Assembly (NCBI RefSeq): GCF_024198215.1
Contig: NZ_JAKCFA010000018.1
Coordinates: forward strand, 186,001-250,000
Length of the DNA: 64,000 nt
From: Myxococcus qinghaiensis
Lineage (GTDB): Bacteria; Myxococcota; Myxococcia; Myxococcales; Myxococcaceae
Direction of reading: 5' to 3'
Part shown: piece after piece, positions 42,633 to 51,879 of the stretch
How positions within the stretch are numbered: the stretch's first letter is position 1
Layout: every line of letters starts with the position of its first letter
The notes under the pieces: model-generated
The model's input: only the letters and a program-made list of their open reading frames with translations
The model's database searches: none
Told to the model about the DNA's origin: nothing
Translations under genes and position numbers: made by a program

Positions 42633-44480
42633 CTACTCGGCGTCGGCCGCGCGCTCTTCACGCTTGCGGTCACGCTCGGCGCGGTAGCGCTCGCCCACGG
42701 CCAGCGCCTTCTTGCGCATGCGCACGGACTTGGGCGTCACCTCGACGAGCTCGTCGTCGGCGATCCACTCCAGGGCCTTCTCCAGCCCCATCTCGCGAGG
42801 AGTGGTGAGGATGACGTTCTCGTCGCGGCCAGCGGCGCGGATGTTGGTGAGCTTCTTCTCGCGGCAGCAGTTGACGTTCAGCTCGGACTCGTGAGCGTGC
42901 TCGCCGATGATCATCCCCTCGTACACGGTGGTGCCGGCGGCGACGAACAGGGCGCCGCGCTCCTGGATGCTGAACAGCGCGTAGGGCACGGTGTCGCCCA
43001 GGCGGTCCGACACGATGGCGCCGCTCTTCCGCTTCGGGATGTAGCCGAACCACGGCTCGAAGCCGTCGAACTGGCTGCTCATGATGCCCTCACCGCGCGT
43101 AATCGTGAGGAACTCCGAGCGGAACCCGATGAGGCCACGCGCGGGGATGCGGAACTGGAGGCGGGTGCGCCCCGAGCCCAGCTGCGTCATGTCCGCCATG
43201 CGGCCCTTGCGAGGCCCCATGCGCTCCGTCACCACGCCGACGCTGTTCTCCGGCACGTCGCAGAACACCAGCTCCATGGGCTCGTGCAGCACGCCGTCGA
43301 TGTGCTTGGTGATCGGCTCCGGGTTGGAGGCGGTCAGCTCATAGCCCTCGCGGCGCATGTTCTCGATGATGACGGCCAGCGCGAGCTCGCCACGACCGAC
43401 GACGCGGAACGCGTCAGGCGTCTCCGTGTCCTCCACGCGCACGGCCACGTTGCGGTAGGCCTCGCGGTACAGGCGCTCACGCAGGTTGCGGGAGGTGACG
43501 AACTTGCCTTCCTTGCCCGCCAGCGGCCCATCGTTGACCTTGAAGATCATCATCATCGTGGGCTCATCCACGGTGATGCGCGGCAGCGCCACGGGCTTCT
43601 CCGGGTCGCCGAACGTGTCGCCGATGGACACGTCCTCGATGCCGGCGATGGAGACGATTTCGCCAGGACCCGCGTCCTGGATTTCCACGCGCTTCAGGCC
43701 GGAGAAGCCGAACAGCTTGACGATCTTCCCCTGCTCGACCTTGCCACCCTCGCGCACGACGGCGACGGGCATGTTCGGCGTGAAGCGACCGGCCTGCACG
43801 CGACCCACCGCGAGGCGGCCGACGTAGTCGTCGTAGTCCAGGTTCGCCACCAGCAGCTGCGGCGTCTTCTCCTCCGACGCGGCCGGGGGCGGGATGTGCT
43901 TGATGATGGCGTCGTACAGGGGCTCCAGCGTCTTGCCGGGCACCTCCAGCGACGTGGACGCCTGACCCTGACGGGCCACGGTGTACAGGACGGGCATCTC
44001 CAGCTGCTTATCGTCCGCGCCCAGGTCGATGTAGAGCGAGTAGACCAGGTCCAGCACTTCGGGAGCGCGGGCGTCCTGACGGTCGATCTTGTTGATGACC
44101 AGCACCGTCTTCAGGCCCATGGCCAGCGCCTTGGTGAGCACGAAGCGCGTCTGGGGCAGGGGACCTTCGGCCGCGTCCACCAGCAGGATGACGCCATCGA
44201 CGAGGCGCAGACCGCGCTCCACCTCACCACCGAAGTCGGCGTGGCCCGGGGTGTCGATGATGTTGATCTGCATGCCCTTGTAGCTGACCGCGGTGTTCTT
44301 CGCGAGGATGGTGATGCCCTTCTCGCGCTCGAGGTCGTTGGAGTCCATCACCCGTTCGGCGACGTGCTCGTTGCTACGGAAAGTGCCCGCCTGCCGCAGC
44401 AGGTGATCGACGAGCGTGGTCTTGCCATGGTCGACGTGGGCGACGATGGCGACGTTACGGATGTTTTCGCGAGGAATCAT
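42633..44480 (-). CDS. typA: Ribosome-associated GTPase TypA/BipA
   Basis: 615 residues. The GTPase domain has 'AHVDHGKTTLVDHLLRQ' (G1), 'DTPGHADFGGEVER' (G3) and 'NKIDR' (G4). EF-G-like domains II, III and V follow ('RVVGRGELALAVIIENMRREGYE'), then the BipA-specific C-terminal domain ('GTTVYEGMIIGEHAHESELNVNCCREKKLTNIRAAGRDE'). It helps 50S assembly and stress adaptation, particularly in the cold. The start is ATG 44480, where the conserved MIPRENIRNVAI begins; the longer frame upstream is not conserved-looking. Confidence 0.97.
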   Translation of the reverse strand: MIPRENIRNVAIVAHVDHGKTTLVDHLLRQAGTFRSNEHVAERVMDSNDLEREKGITILAKNTAVSYKGMQINIIDTPGHADFGGEVERGLRLVDGVILLVDAAEGPLPQTRFVLTKALAMGLKTVLVINKIDRQDARAPEVLDLVYSLYIDLGADDKQLEMPVLYTVARQGQASTSLEVPGKTLEPLYDAIIKHIPPPAASEEKTPQLLVANLDYDDYVGRLAVGRVQAGRFTPNMPVAVVREGGKVEQGKIVKLFGFSGLKRVEIQDAGPGEIVSIAGIEDVSIGDTFGDPEKPVALPRITVDEPTMMMIFKVNDGPLAGKEGKFVTSRNLRERLYREAYRNVAVRVEDTETPDAFRVVGRGELALAVIIENMRREGYELTASNPEPITKHIDGVLHEPMELVFCDVPENSVGVVTERMGPRKGRMADMTQLGSGRTRLQFRIPARGLIGFRSEFLTITRGEGIMSSQFDGFEPWFGYIPKRKSGAIVSDRLGDTVPYALFSIQERGALFVAAGTTVYEGMIIGEHAHESELNVNCCREKKLTNIRAAGRDENVILTTPREMGLEKALEWIADDELVEVTPKSVRMRKKALAVGERYRAERDRKREERAADAE

Positions 44481-44692
44481 ACGAACCAAACTGAGGTGAA
44501 TGGCGGGGGGGAAGCCGCGTTGTGGACAGGTCTCCCGATCCCCACCGGAACCCGGAAGGCGGGGGCTTATATGCCGTGAGTGCGGCTCCTGCAATGAGCG
44601 CGGACGCTCCCCGGACGTTCAGCCAGGGGGTACACCCCTCCCGTCAGGCTAAAGGCCGGGTATCCGGGGCATCTCGTCACCCTGGCGTCACT

Positions 44693-45637
44693 CTAGGAAC
44701 CGGCCCTGGTGGAATTCCGGGCCTTGCCACCGTCCAGGGGGCTGGCGGTGGAGGGCATGCCCAGCCGCTCGCGGAGGAAGCGTTCGACCCGGACCTCGAC
44801 CAGCCCCGGGGCCTCCAGGGGGGCGGTGTGGGTGCCTTCGGGGATGAGGACCAGCTCCGCGTCGGGAATCCGGGAGGCCATCTTCCGGGACAGCCAGCCC
44901 GGGGTGAACTTGTCGCGCTCTCCCGCGACGACGAGCGATGGGACGTCCACGTGGAGCAGGTGGTCCCAGGCGGAGTGCTCGGACAGCGAGTCGAGCGTCC
45001 GCACGAAGACGACGGGGTCCATGCGGGCCAGGTGCTCGAAGTAGGGCGCCAGATCATTGCGGGCGATGCGCTCGCGGTTCATCTCCAGGGTGATGGCCAG
45101 CTGCACCGCCAGCTCCGTGCGCAGCGCCGCGTGGATGAGCCGGGCGGACTGCTCGGGGAAGCGCTCCACCACCCTCCGGAGGGTGGGGAACATCTTCTTG
45201 AGCACGGTGGAGTCGTGGAAGGTGTCCAGCGGGTTGCCGTAGCTGCCGCACAGCAGCACCAGGCCCTGCACGCGGCTGGCGTAGCGGCGGTGGAACTCCA
45301 GCGCCACCTGCACGCCCATGGAGTGGCCGAAGAGGACGGCGCGCTCCATGCCCGCCGCGTCCATCACCCGCTGCAGGTCCTCGCAGGTGTACAGCATCCC
45401 GATTCGCTCGCGGTCCTCGGGGATGCCGGAGCGGCCGTGGCCCCGGTAGTGCCAGCGCAGCACGCGGTGGTGCCGGGACAGATAGGGCGCCAGGTACTTC
45501 CACGCGAAGCCGTCGCAGCCCAGGCCGTCGCACAGCACCACGCCCGGCTCGCCGTCGCCGGTGACCTGGTAGTACAGCTCCGCGCCGTCCGGGACGTGCA
45601 GGTAGTCCTGGTGGAAGTAGACGGCCTCCGCCTTCAT
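44693..45637 (-). CDS. Alpha/beta-hydrolase
   Basis: 314 residues. The nucleophile elbow is 'LFGHSMGVQVALEF' (GHSMG Ser), with the oxyanion-hole region 'VVLCDGLGCDGFAWKYL' and the catalytic His in 'LIPEGTHTAPLEAP'; an Asp in 'GERDKFTPGW' can complete the triad. The closest overall style is esterase/haloperoxidase-like; the substrate is unknown. Its ATG overlaps the stop of the sigma-54 activator gene (ATGA), so the hydrolase is the downstream member of a two-gene operon. The C-terminal 25 residues are non-conserved-looking tail. Confidence 0.88.
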   Translation of the reverse strand: MKAEAVYFHQDYLHVPDGAELYYQVTGDGEPGVVLCDGLGCDGFAWKYLAPYLSRHHRVLRWHYRGHGRSGIPEDRERIGMLYTCEDLQRVMDAAGMERAVLFGHSMGVQVALEFHRRYASRVQGLVLLCGSYGNPLDTFHDSTVLKKMFPTLRRVVERFPEQSARLIHAALRTELAVQLAITLEMNRERIARNDLAPYFEHLARMDPVVFVRTLDSLSEHSAWDHLLHVDVPSLVVAGERDKFTPGWLSRKMASRIPDAELVLIPEGTHTAPLEAPGLVEVRVERFLRERLGMPSTASPLDGGKARNSTRAGS

Positions 45638-47217
45638 GCCTCCGCCTCCGCCTCTTCGTCCTCGGGCAGGCCCCGGTCCAGCCCGTAGCGGGCGATCTTC
45701 AAGATGAGGTTGGAGCGGCTGATGCCCAGCTCCCGCGCCAGCCGGCTCTTGTTGTTGCGCGTGCGCAACAGGCCCTGGTGGATCATCTCCCGCTCCAGCG
45801 CCTCCACCGCCTCGTGCAGCCGGCCGTGCGCGCGCGGGGGAATGAACGGGCCGCCGCCGGGGATGACGGCGTCGCGGATGCGGCTGGACAACAGCTCCGC
45901 GGGCAGCATCTCCAAATCACCACCGAGCACCAGCAGCCGCTCGATTTCGTTCTCCAGCTCGCGGATGTTCCCCGGCCACGCGTACGCCCCCAGGATGGCC
46001 AGGGCCTCGGTGGACAGGCCGCGCGTGCGCTGGCCCTCGCGGTGGTGCTTGCGCAGGAAGTGGTCGATGAGGACGGGCAGGTCATCCCGGCGCTCGCGCA
46101 GCGGAGGCAGCTGCAGGCGGATGACGTTGATGCGGTAGAAGAGGTCCTCGCGGAACTCGCCCCGCTTCACCATCTCCCCCAGGTCCTTGTGCGTGGCGGC
46201 GACGACGCGGACGTTGACCTCCTTGTGGTGCGTGCCGCCCACGGGCAGGAAGGTGCCCTCCTGGAGCACGCGCAGGAGCTTCACCTGGAGGGCGGGGGAC
46301 ATGTCGCCCACCTCGTCCAGGAAGAAGGTGCCGCCGTCGGCCACCTCGAACAGGCCCTTCTTGTCGCGCAGCGCGCCGGTGAAGGCCCCTCGCGTGTGGC
46401 CGAAGAGGGCGCTCTCCAGCAGGTTGTCGTTGAAGGCGGAGCAGTTCTGCACCACGAAGGGCTGGTCCTTGCGCGGCCCGTTGTGGTGGATGGCGCGCGC
46501 CACCAGCTCCTTGCCCGTGCCCGACTCGCCGTTGATGAGCACGGTGGAGTCGGAGTTGGCCACCTTCTCCATCAGCCGGAAGATCTCCATCATGGGGCCG
46601 GAGCGGCCGATGATCTTCTCGAAGCGGTAGCGCTCCAGCGCCTCTGGAGACGGGGGCGGAGCCTGCTCCTCGCGCCGCGCCAGCTCCGATTCGTGGGTGG
46701 CGATCTCCTGCGCCGCGAACTCCAGCAAGTCGGACAGCTTCGCCAGCTCCGCGCCGTCCAGCACCGGCACGCGCTCGTCGGCGCGGTCCAGGTCGGAGAA
46801 GGGCGGGGCGAACTGGAGCAGCCGCGAGCGCAGCACCTCCACGTCGCGCGCGTTGAGCAGTTGGCGGGCGAAGCCCTCCACGAAGAGACAGCCCGCGTAC
46901 TCGTTGTCCACGTAGAGCGGCGCGCCCACGATGCTGAAGTTGAGGTGGCAGTCGTGGAAGAGCGAGCGGCGCATCTTCTTGTTCCCGCGGAACTTCTCGT
47001 GCAGCACGCGGACCGACTGGCTGCAGCGCCGCAGGCCTTCCTTCGAGAAGAGCGAGATGCGGCAGAACGGGTTGGGGGGGGCGGAAATGTCCCCACGTTG
47101 CCACTCGTGCACCACGCCGTGCCGGTCCGCGAAGAAGAGCTCCATCTGCCACCACTTGCGGATGACATCTCTCAGCATGATGATGGTCTGCAGGCTCTGG
47201 TGCTTTTCGAAGTCCAT
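45634..47217 (-). CDS. PocR-type sigma-54-dependent activator (NtrC-like EBP)
   Basis: 527 residues. The N-terminal PocR sensory domain (about 1-145) has Cys52, Cys65, Cys90 and Cys110 in 'NPFCRISLFSKEGLRRCSQS', 'HDCHLNFSIVGAPLYV' and 'EYAGCLFVEGFA'. The AAA+ domain shows Walker A GESGTGKE (230-237), the sigma-54-contact GAFTGA loop (277-282) and 'GGTFFLDEVGDMS'. A Fis-type HTH ('NNKSRLARELGISRSNLILKIARYG') ends the protein. PocR domains sense small hydrocarbon-derived ligands or redox state. Because its gene is coupled to a hydrolase, the hydrolase substrate or product may be the signal, but that is inference. Confidence 0.93.
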   Translation of the reverse strand: MDFEKHQSLQTIIMLRDVIRKWWQMELFFADRHGVVHEWQRGDISAPPNPFCRISLFSKEGLRRCSQSVRVLHEKFRGNKKMRRSLFHDCHLNFSIVGAPLYVDNEYAGCLFVEGFARQLLNARDVEVLRSRLLQFAPPFSDLDRADERVPVLDGAELAKLSDLLEFAAQEIATHESELARREEQAPPPSPEALERYRFEKIIGRSGPMMEIFRLMEKVANSDSTVLINGESGTGKELVARAIHHNGPRKDQPFVVQNCSAFNDNLLESALFGHTRGAFTGALRDKKGLFEVADGGTFFLDEVGDMSPALQVKLLRVLQEGTFLPVGGTHHKEVNVRVVAATHKDLGEMVKRGEFREDLFYRINVIRLQLPPLRERRDDLPVLIDHFLRKHHREGQRTRGLSTEALAILGAYAWPGNIRELENEIERLLVLGGDLEMLPAELLSSRIRDAVIPGGGPFIPPRAHGRLHEAVEALEREMIHQGLLRTRNNKSRLARELGISRSNLILKIARYGLDRGLPEDEEAEAEA

Positions 47218-47324
47218 CCCTACCTCCGTCCGGCCCGCGCACCGGGGAGGGAACCGGGCCGTCGGAATCGTGTTTCACGCTTCTCATACCTCAGGACTGG
47301 CCTGTATCCGCACTTCTCTCTCCC

Positions 47325-48323
47325 GTGACTACCTCCACTCACACTCGCGGGGCAGGACATGGGCATGACCACGACCACGGGCATGACCATGGCCACCATC
47401 ATCACGGGCATGGGCACGGGCATGGGCATGGACCTCGGAAGGGTGGGTTGGCGGAGGAGCGACGCAAGGACCGCAGTCGGCTCATTTTCGCGCTCGTTCT
47501 GACAGCGACCATCGCCCTGGCGGAGGCGGTGGGAGGATGGCTCACACAGTCGCTGGCCCTGATGTCCGACGCGGGCCACATGCTGACGGACGTGTCGGCG
47601 CTGGGCCTGAGCCTGGTCGCCCTGTGGTTCGCGGGCAAGCCGGCGGACGTGAAGAAGACGTACGGCTACTACCGGATGGAGATTCTGAGCGCGCTGCTCA
47701 ACGGGGTGCTGCTGCTGGGCATCACCGGCTTCATCCTCTACGAGGCCTGGGAGCGCTTCCAGACGCCCACGCCGGTGAAGCTGGGGCCCATGGCCATCGT
47801 CGCCACGGTGGGCCTCTTCGCGAACCTGGGCGCGCTGGGCTTCCTGCACCGCACGCACTCGATGAACGTCCGGGGCGCGTTCCTGCACGTGCTCGGGGAC
47901 ACGCTGTCCTCGGTGGGGGTGCTGATTGGCGCGGGCATCATGGCGCTGACCGGCTGGTTCGTGGTGGACGCCATCATCTCCGCGGTCATCTCGGTGGTCA
48001 TCGTCGTGGGCGCGGTGCGGCTGGTGCGCGACGCGGTGGACGTGCTGATGGAGGCGGTGCCCTCGCACGTGGACATGCCGCAGGTGAAGGAGCTGATGCT
48101 GCGCGTGCCCGGGGTGACGGCGGTGCATGACCTGCACGTGTGGACCATCTCCAGCGGCGTGTACGCGCTCTCCGCGCACCTGGTGGTGCTGGACCCCATG
48201 GTCTGCAACAACGACGAGATTCTCTCGGCGGTGAAGCACGACCTGTTCGACCGGTTCGGCATCGACCACACCACGATTCAAATCGAGAGCGAGACCTACG
48301 CCCACCTGGGCGAGGTGCACTGA
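47325..48323 (+). CDS. Cation diffusion facilitator (CzcD/ZitB-type Zn exporter)
   Basis: 332 residues with a very His-rich N-terminus (alternating His-Gly/Asp, residues about 12-37) and six membrane helices. The zinc-site residues are in 'LMSDAGHMLTDVSALG' and 'FLHVLGDTLSSVGVLI' (H/D-x3-D pairs). The C-terminal cytoplasmic domain has 'AVHDLHVWTISSGVYALSAHLVV'. It exports Zn, Co or Cd by proton antiport. The start is GTG. The first helix region and the CzcD family length are intact. It is divergent from the PocR activator with a 107-bp gap. Confidence 0.95.
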   Translation: MTTSTHTRGAGHGHDHDHGHDHGHHHHGHGHGHGHGPRKGGLAEERRKDRSRLIFALVLTATIALAEAVGGWLTQSLALMSDAGHMLTDVSALGLSLVALWFAGKPADVKKTYGYYRMEILSALLNGVLLLGITGFILYEAWERFQTPTPVKLGPMAIVATVGLFANLGALGFLHRTHSMNVRGAFLHVLGDTLSSVGVLIGAGIMALTGWFVVDAIISAVISVVIVVGAVRLVRDAVDVLMEAVPSHVDMPQVKELMLRVPGVTAVHDLHVWTISSGVYALSAHLVVLDPMVCNNDEILSAVKHDLFDRFGIDHTTIQIESETYAHLGEVH

Positions 48324-48434
48324 GCGGGCGCTCGGCTGACCTGCCCTCGCGGGTGGGGGCCGCGTAGCGCAACGGACGCTCCCTCAAGCTTCACCTTGCA
48401 CTGGGACGTGTGCGCGGACGATTCTCCGCGCCCC

Positions 48435-49472
48435 ATGAGCGTGCTGGACAAGGTGCTGTCATTGCGACCCGGCAACACGGTGGCCCGAGTGGGTCCGGGC
48501 TCGCGCATTCCGCTGCTCAACCCCCGCGAGCCGCTGCGCGCACTGGAGCGCGTCCCGGTGGCGCTGCCCTGCCTGCCCGTCCAGGCCAAGGGCGCGCTGC
48601 CCGGGCTGCTGCGCGCGGCGCGCTCCGAGGACACCGTCCTGGGCCTGGCGTGTCCCCACCCCACGGCGGACCGGGGCGCGGCGGAGCGCTTCGTCGCGGC
48701 GGTGCACGAGGCGGCGGTGGAGGCCGAGCACTCCCGGCCGCTGTTCCTCCAGGCCGGGCCCGTGCGCGTGGTGAAGGCGGACGAGGACTCGCTCGGTCCG
48801 CTGCGCGAGGGCATCTTCCGCGTGGTGGACGCGGGCTTCTCGCTGGTGTCGCTGGACCTGTCGCGGCTGGACTCCTACGCCGCGGTGGAGGCCGTCAACG
48901 CGCTGGCGGGCCCCGTGACGGAGCGCGAGCTGTCCCTGGAGCTGAGCGCCCCTGCGCCGGGCCACGGCGGCATGCTGGACGCGTACCGCTCGCTCCTGGA
49001 GGGCCTCAAGCAGTGGAAGGTGCCGGTGCGCTTCGTGCGCGTCTCGGAGCGGGATTTGGGCGGCGGCGAGCCCGACGTGGGCATGCTGCGCTCCGTGGTG
49101 GACCTGGCGGCGGAATACGGCGCGGTGGTGTGCGTGGGCGACGTGCGCGAGGGCTTTCCCCGGACGCTCCCCACGTACGTCGCGGCGGGCGCTCGCAAGG
49201 TGGACTGCATCGGCCCCTTCGAGCGGCTCGCGCTCGGCTCCTGGTCCGCGGACCTGCGCGCGAGCGTGGAGGAGAAGGCGGCCGCCTCGGGCGTGGCGGC
49301 GGGGGAGCTGTTGAGCGTGCTGGAGGACAGCCTGCCGCCCCTGGAGCCCAAGGCGCGGGAGCGGCTGGAGGCGCTGTCGTTCGCGGAGGCCTCGGAGGTC
49401 TTCGCCGCGCTGGGCGCGGTGGGCACGGGCGGCTCGGTGATGCGCTTCCTCGCGGAGAACCGGGGCGAGTAG
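48435..49472 (+). CDS. TIM-barrel-like protein of unknown function
   Basis: 345 residues, no signal peptide. Repeated alternation of hydrophobic strands and amphipathic helices ('SRPLFLQAGPVRVVKADED', 'VDAGFSLVSLDLSRLDSYAAVEAVNAL', 'VPVRFVRVSERDLGGGEPDVGMLRSVVDLAAEYGAVVCVGDVREG') suggests a TIM barrel resembling class II aldolase/KbaZ-type proteins, but I see no definite catalytic motif. It lies 27 bp upstream of rsmD, in the same direction, and may be co-transcribed with it. Function not assigned. Confidence 0.75.
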   Translation: MSVLDKVLSLRPGNTVARVGPGSRIPLLNPREPLRALERVPVALPCLPVQAKGALPGLLRAARSEDTVLGLACPHPTADRGAAERFVAAVHEAAVEAEHSRPLFLQAGPVRVVKADEDSLGPLREGIFRVVDAGFSLVSLDLSRLDSYAAVEAVNALAGPVTERELSLELSAPAPGHGGMLDAYRSLLEGLKQWKVPVRFVRVSERDLGGGEPDVGMLRSVVDLAAEYGAVVCVGDVREGFPRTLPTYVAAGARKVDCIGPFERLALGSWSADLRASVEEKAAASGVAAGELLSVLEDSLPPLEPKARERLEALSFAEASEVFAALGAVGTGGSVMRFLAENRGE

Positions 49473-49499
49473 CCGCCGCGCGGTGTAGAAGGGCCGCCT

Positions 49500-50057
49500 A
49501 TGCGAATCGTCTCAGGCTCCGCGAAGGGCAGGGCCATCGCCGGTCCCAAGTCCTCGTCGCTCCACATCCGCCCCACGGCGGACCGCGTCCGGGAGACCAT
49601 CTTCAACGTGCTGGGCCAGTTCCTGGACGGCCAGAAGGTCTTGGACTTGTACGCGGGCACCGGCGCGCTGGGCCTGGAGGCCGTGTCCCGAGGCGCGGGG
49701 AGCGTGGTGCTGGTGGACCAGGACCGCGAGGCCCAGGCCCTGTGTCGGCAGAACACGGACGCGCTGGGCTTCGCCAGCCAGGTGGAGCTGCTCGCCCAGC
49801 CCGTCGTCCGAGCGCTCGAGTCCCTGCGCCGGCGCAACGAGCGCTTCGAGCTCATCTTCGCGGACCCGCCCTATGCCGCGCGCGTCGTGGAGACGGTGCT
49901 GGAGGGGGTGACGGGGGCGGCGCTGCTGGCACCGAGCGGGATGCTGGTGGTGGAGCACGACAAGCGGGAGGCCGCTCCGGACGCCCATGCGGGGCTGACG
50001 CTGGAGGACCAACGCCGGTTCGGCGACACCCTGGTGAGCTTCTACCGGGCGCCCTGA
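49500..50057 (+). CDS. rsmD: 16S rRNA (guanine(966)-N2)-methyltransferase RsmD
   Basis: 185 residues starting 'MRIVSGSAKGR', the family N-terminus, with 'RPTADRVRETIFNVLG', the SAM-binding 'VLDLYAGTGALGLEAVSRGA' and the catalytic 'LIFADPPY'. It methylates N2 of G966 in helix 31 of 16S rRNA. It is followed 45 bp downstream by coaD, a neighbourhood common in bacteria. Confidence 0.95.
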   Translation: MRIVSGSAKGRAIAGPKSSSLHIRPTADRVRETIFNVLGQFLDGQKVLDLYAGTGALGLEAVSRGAGSVVLVDQDREAQALCRQNTDALGFASQVELLAQPVVRALESLRRRNERFELIFADPPYAARVVETVLEGVTGAALLAPSGMLVVEHDKREAAPDAHAGLTLEDQRRFGDTLVSFYRAP

Positions 50058-50102
50058 CCATTGCTTGACCGGCATCCGGGGCCGTTCGACACTCCCTGAC
50101 AC

Positions 50103-50585
50103 ATGCCGGTCGCCATCTACCCAGGTTCGTTCGATCCGCTCACCAACGGGCACCTGAGCCTCATTCAGCGCAGCCTGAAGATGTTCGACAAGGTCATCGT
50201 CGCCATCGCGGTGAACCCGAAGAAGACGCCGCTCTTCACCGAGGACGAGCGGCGCGACTTGATTCGCGACGCCGTGAAGGACCCGAGGGTGGAGGTGGAC
50301 GCCTTCCACGGTCTGCTGGTGGACTACGTCAAGCGCCGAGGGGTGAGCGTCATCGTCCGTGGGCTCCGGGCGGTGTCGGACTTCGAATACGAGTTCCAGC
50401 TCGCCAACATGAACCGCAAGCTGGCGCCCACGGTGGAGACCGTCTTCATGATGACGGGGGAGGACTACTTCTACATCTCCTCCCAGCTCGTGCGAGAGGT
50501 CGCTTCGTTCAACGGCGACGTCACGGGGCTGGTGCCGCCCAATGTGCACGATGCGCTGAAGGCGAAGTTCGCGCGGAAGACGTAG
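50103..50585 (+). CDS. coaD: Phosphopantetheine adenylyltransferase CoaD
   Basis: 160 residues. 'AIYPGSFDPLTNGHLSLIQRSLKMF' contains the nucleotidyltransferase T/HxGH motif ('TNGHL'), and 'ISSQLVREVASFNGDV' is the ISSTxIR-equivalent. 'VIVRGLRAVSDFEYEFQLANMNR' binds phosphopantetheine. It makes dephospho-CoA from 4'-phosphopantetheine and ATP, the fourth step of CoA synthesis. It follows rsmD directly. Confidence 0.97.
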   Translation: MPVAIYPGSFDPLTNGHLSLIQRSLKMFDKVIVAIAVNPKKTPLFTEDERRDLIRDAVKDPRVEVDAFHGLLVDYVKRRGVSVIVRGLRAVSDFEYEFQLANMNRKLAPTVETVFMMTGEDYFYISSQLVREVASFNGDVTGLVPPNVHDALKAKFARKT

Positions 50586-50636
50586 CCCGCATCGAGGCAC
50601 TTGTCGGGCCGGCGCCGCCGCGCTACGCATTCGCGC

Positions 50637-51827
50637 ATGAAACTCGCCCGTCGGCTCCAGGCCATCAAGCCGTCTCCCACGCTCGCTCTCAACTCCCGCG
50701 CCAAGGCGCTCGCGGCCCAAGGCGTGGACGTGGTGGCCCTGGCGGCCGGCGAGCCGGACTTCGACACGCCGGACTACATCAAGCAGGCGGCCATCGACGC
50801 GCTGAAGGCCGGCTTCACCAAGTACACGGCCACGGCGGGAATCCCGGAGCTGCGCGAGGCCATCTGCCGCAAGCTGGAGCGCGACAACGGGCTGCGCTTC
50901 ACGCCGGAGCAGGTGCTCGTCACGTCCGGTGGCAAGCAGGCGCTCTACAACTTCTGCCAGGCGGTGCTGGACGAGGGCGACGAGGTCCTCATCTTCTCGC
51001 CGTACTGGGTCAGCTACCCGGACATGGTGCGGCTTGCGGGAGCCACGCCCGTCATCGTCGCCACGCGCGAGGAGGACGGCTTCGCGCCGGACCCGGACGC
51101 CATCCGCCGGGCCCTCACCCCGCGCACGCGCGCCGTCTTCATCAACAGCCCGGGCAACCCGACGGGCGCGGTGTACTCGCGCGCCGCGCTGGAGGGCATC
51201 GCCGAGGCCGTGCGCGGCCACGACTGCCTCATCGTCACGGACGACATCTACGAGAAGCTCCTCTACACGGGCGAGCGGCTGGGCATCAGCGACGTGGCGC
51301 CGGACCTGGTGCCCCGGCTCGTCGTCGTCAACGGCATGAGCAAGGCGTACTCCATGACGGGCTGGCGCATGGGCTATGCGGCGGGGCCTCGGCCGGTGCT
51401 TTCCGCGATGCAGCTGGTGCAGGACCAGTCCACCTCCAACGCGTCGTCCATCGGCCAGAAGGCCGCGCTGGCGGCGCTGCAGGGACCGCCGGACACGATT
51501 GCCGCCATGGTGACGGAGTACCGCGCGCGCAGGGACTTCTTCGTGGGCGGCCTCAACGCGCTGGACGGCGTGCGGTGCCGGATGCCGGAGGGGGCCTTCT
51601 ACGCGCTCGCGGATGTCCGGGGCCTCTACGGCCGGCCCTACAAGGGCAAGGCGGTGACGGGCTCGCTGCAGTTGTCGGAGATCCTCCTCGACGACTTCCG
51701 CGTCGCCGCCGTGCCGGGAGATCCGTTCGGCGCGGAGGGGTACATCCGCATGAGCTTCGCCACCTCGCGCGAGGTGCTCGGCAAGGGGCTGGTGCGACTG
51801 GGCGAGCTGGTCCAGGCGCTGCGCTGA
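50637..51827 (+). CDS. Aspartate/aromatic-type class I aminotransferase
   Basis: 396 residues, fold-type I PLP enzyme. Conserved parts are 'LAAGEPDFDTPDYIKQAA', 'INSPGNPTGAVYS', 'VTDDIYEKLLY' and the Schiff-base lysine in 'NGMSKAYSMTGWRMGYAAG' (K236). The C-terminal Arg for the alpha-carboxylate is in 'YIRMSFATSRE'. It is of the AAT-Ibeta class, typical of Thermus/Bacillus aspartate aminotransferases, which also act on prephenate in some species. ATG 50637 follows 51 bp after coaD. Confidence 0.93.
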   Translation: MKLARRLQAIKPSPTLALNSRAKALAAQGVDVVALAAGEPDFDTPDYIKQAAIDALKAGFTKYTATAGIPELREAICRKLERDNGLRFTPEQVLVTSGGKQALYNFCQAVLDEGDEVLIFSPYWVSYPDMVRLAGATPVIVATREEDGFAPDPDAIRRALTPRTRAVFINSPGNPTGAVYSRAALEGIAEAVRGHDCLIVTDDIYEKLLYTGERLGISDVAPDLVPRLVVVNGMSKAYSMTGWRMGYAAGPRPVLSAMQLVQDQSTSNASSIGQKAALAALQGPPDTIAAMVTEYRARRDFFVGGLNALDGVRCRMPEGAFYALADVRGLYGRPYKGKAVTGSLQLSEILLDDFRVAAVPGDPFGAEGYIRMSFATSREVLGKGLVRLGELVQALR

Positions 51828-51879
51828 AGTCCCGGCCTGTCTCCCCGGCGGGCCCGAGAGGGTGTCGCCGGGGTGGAGC

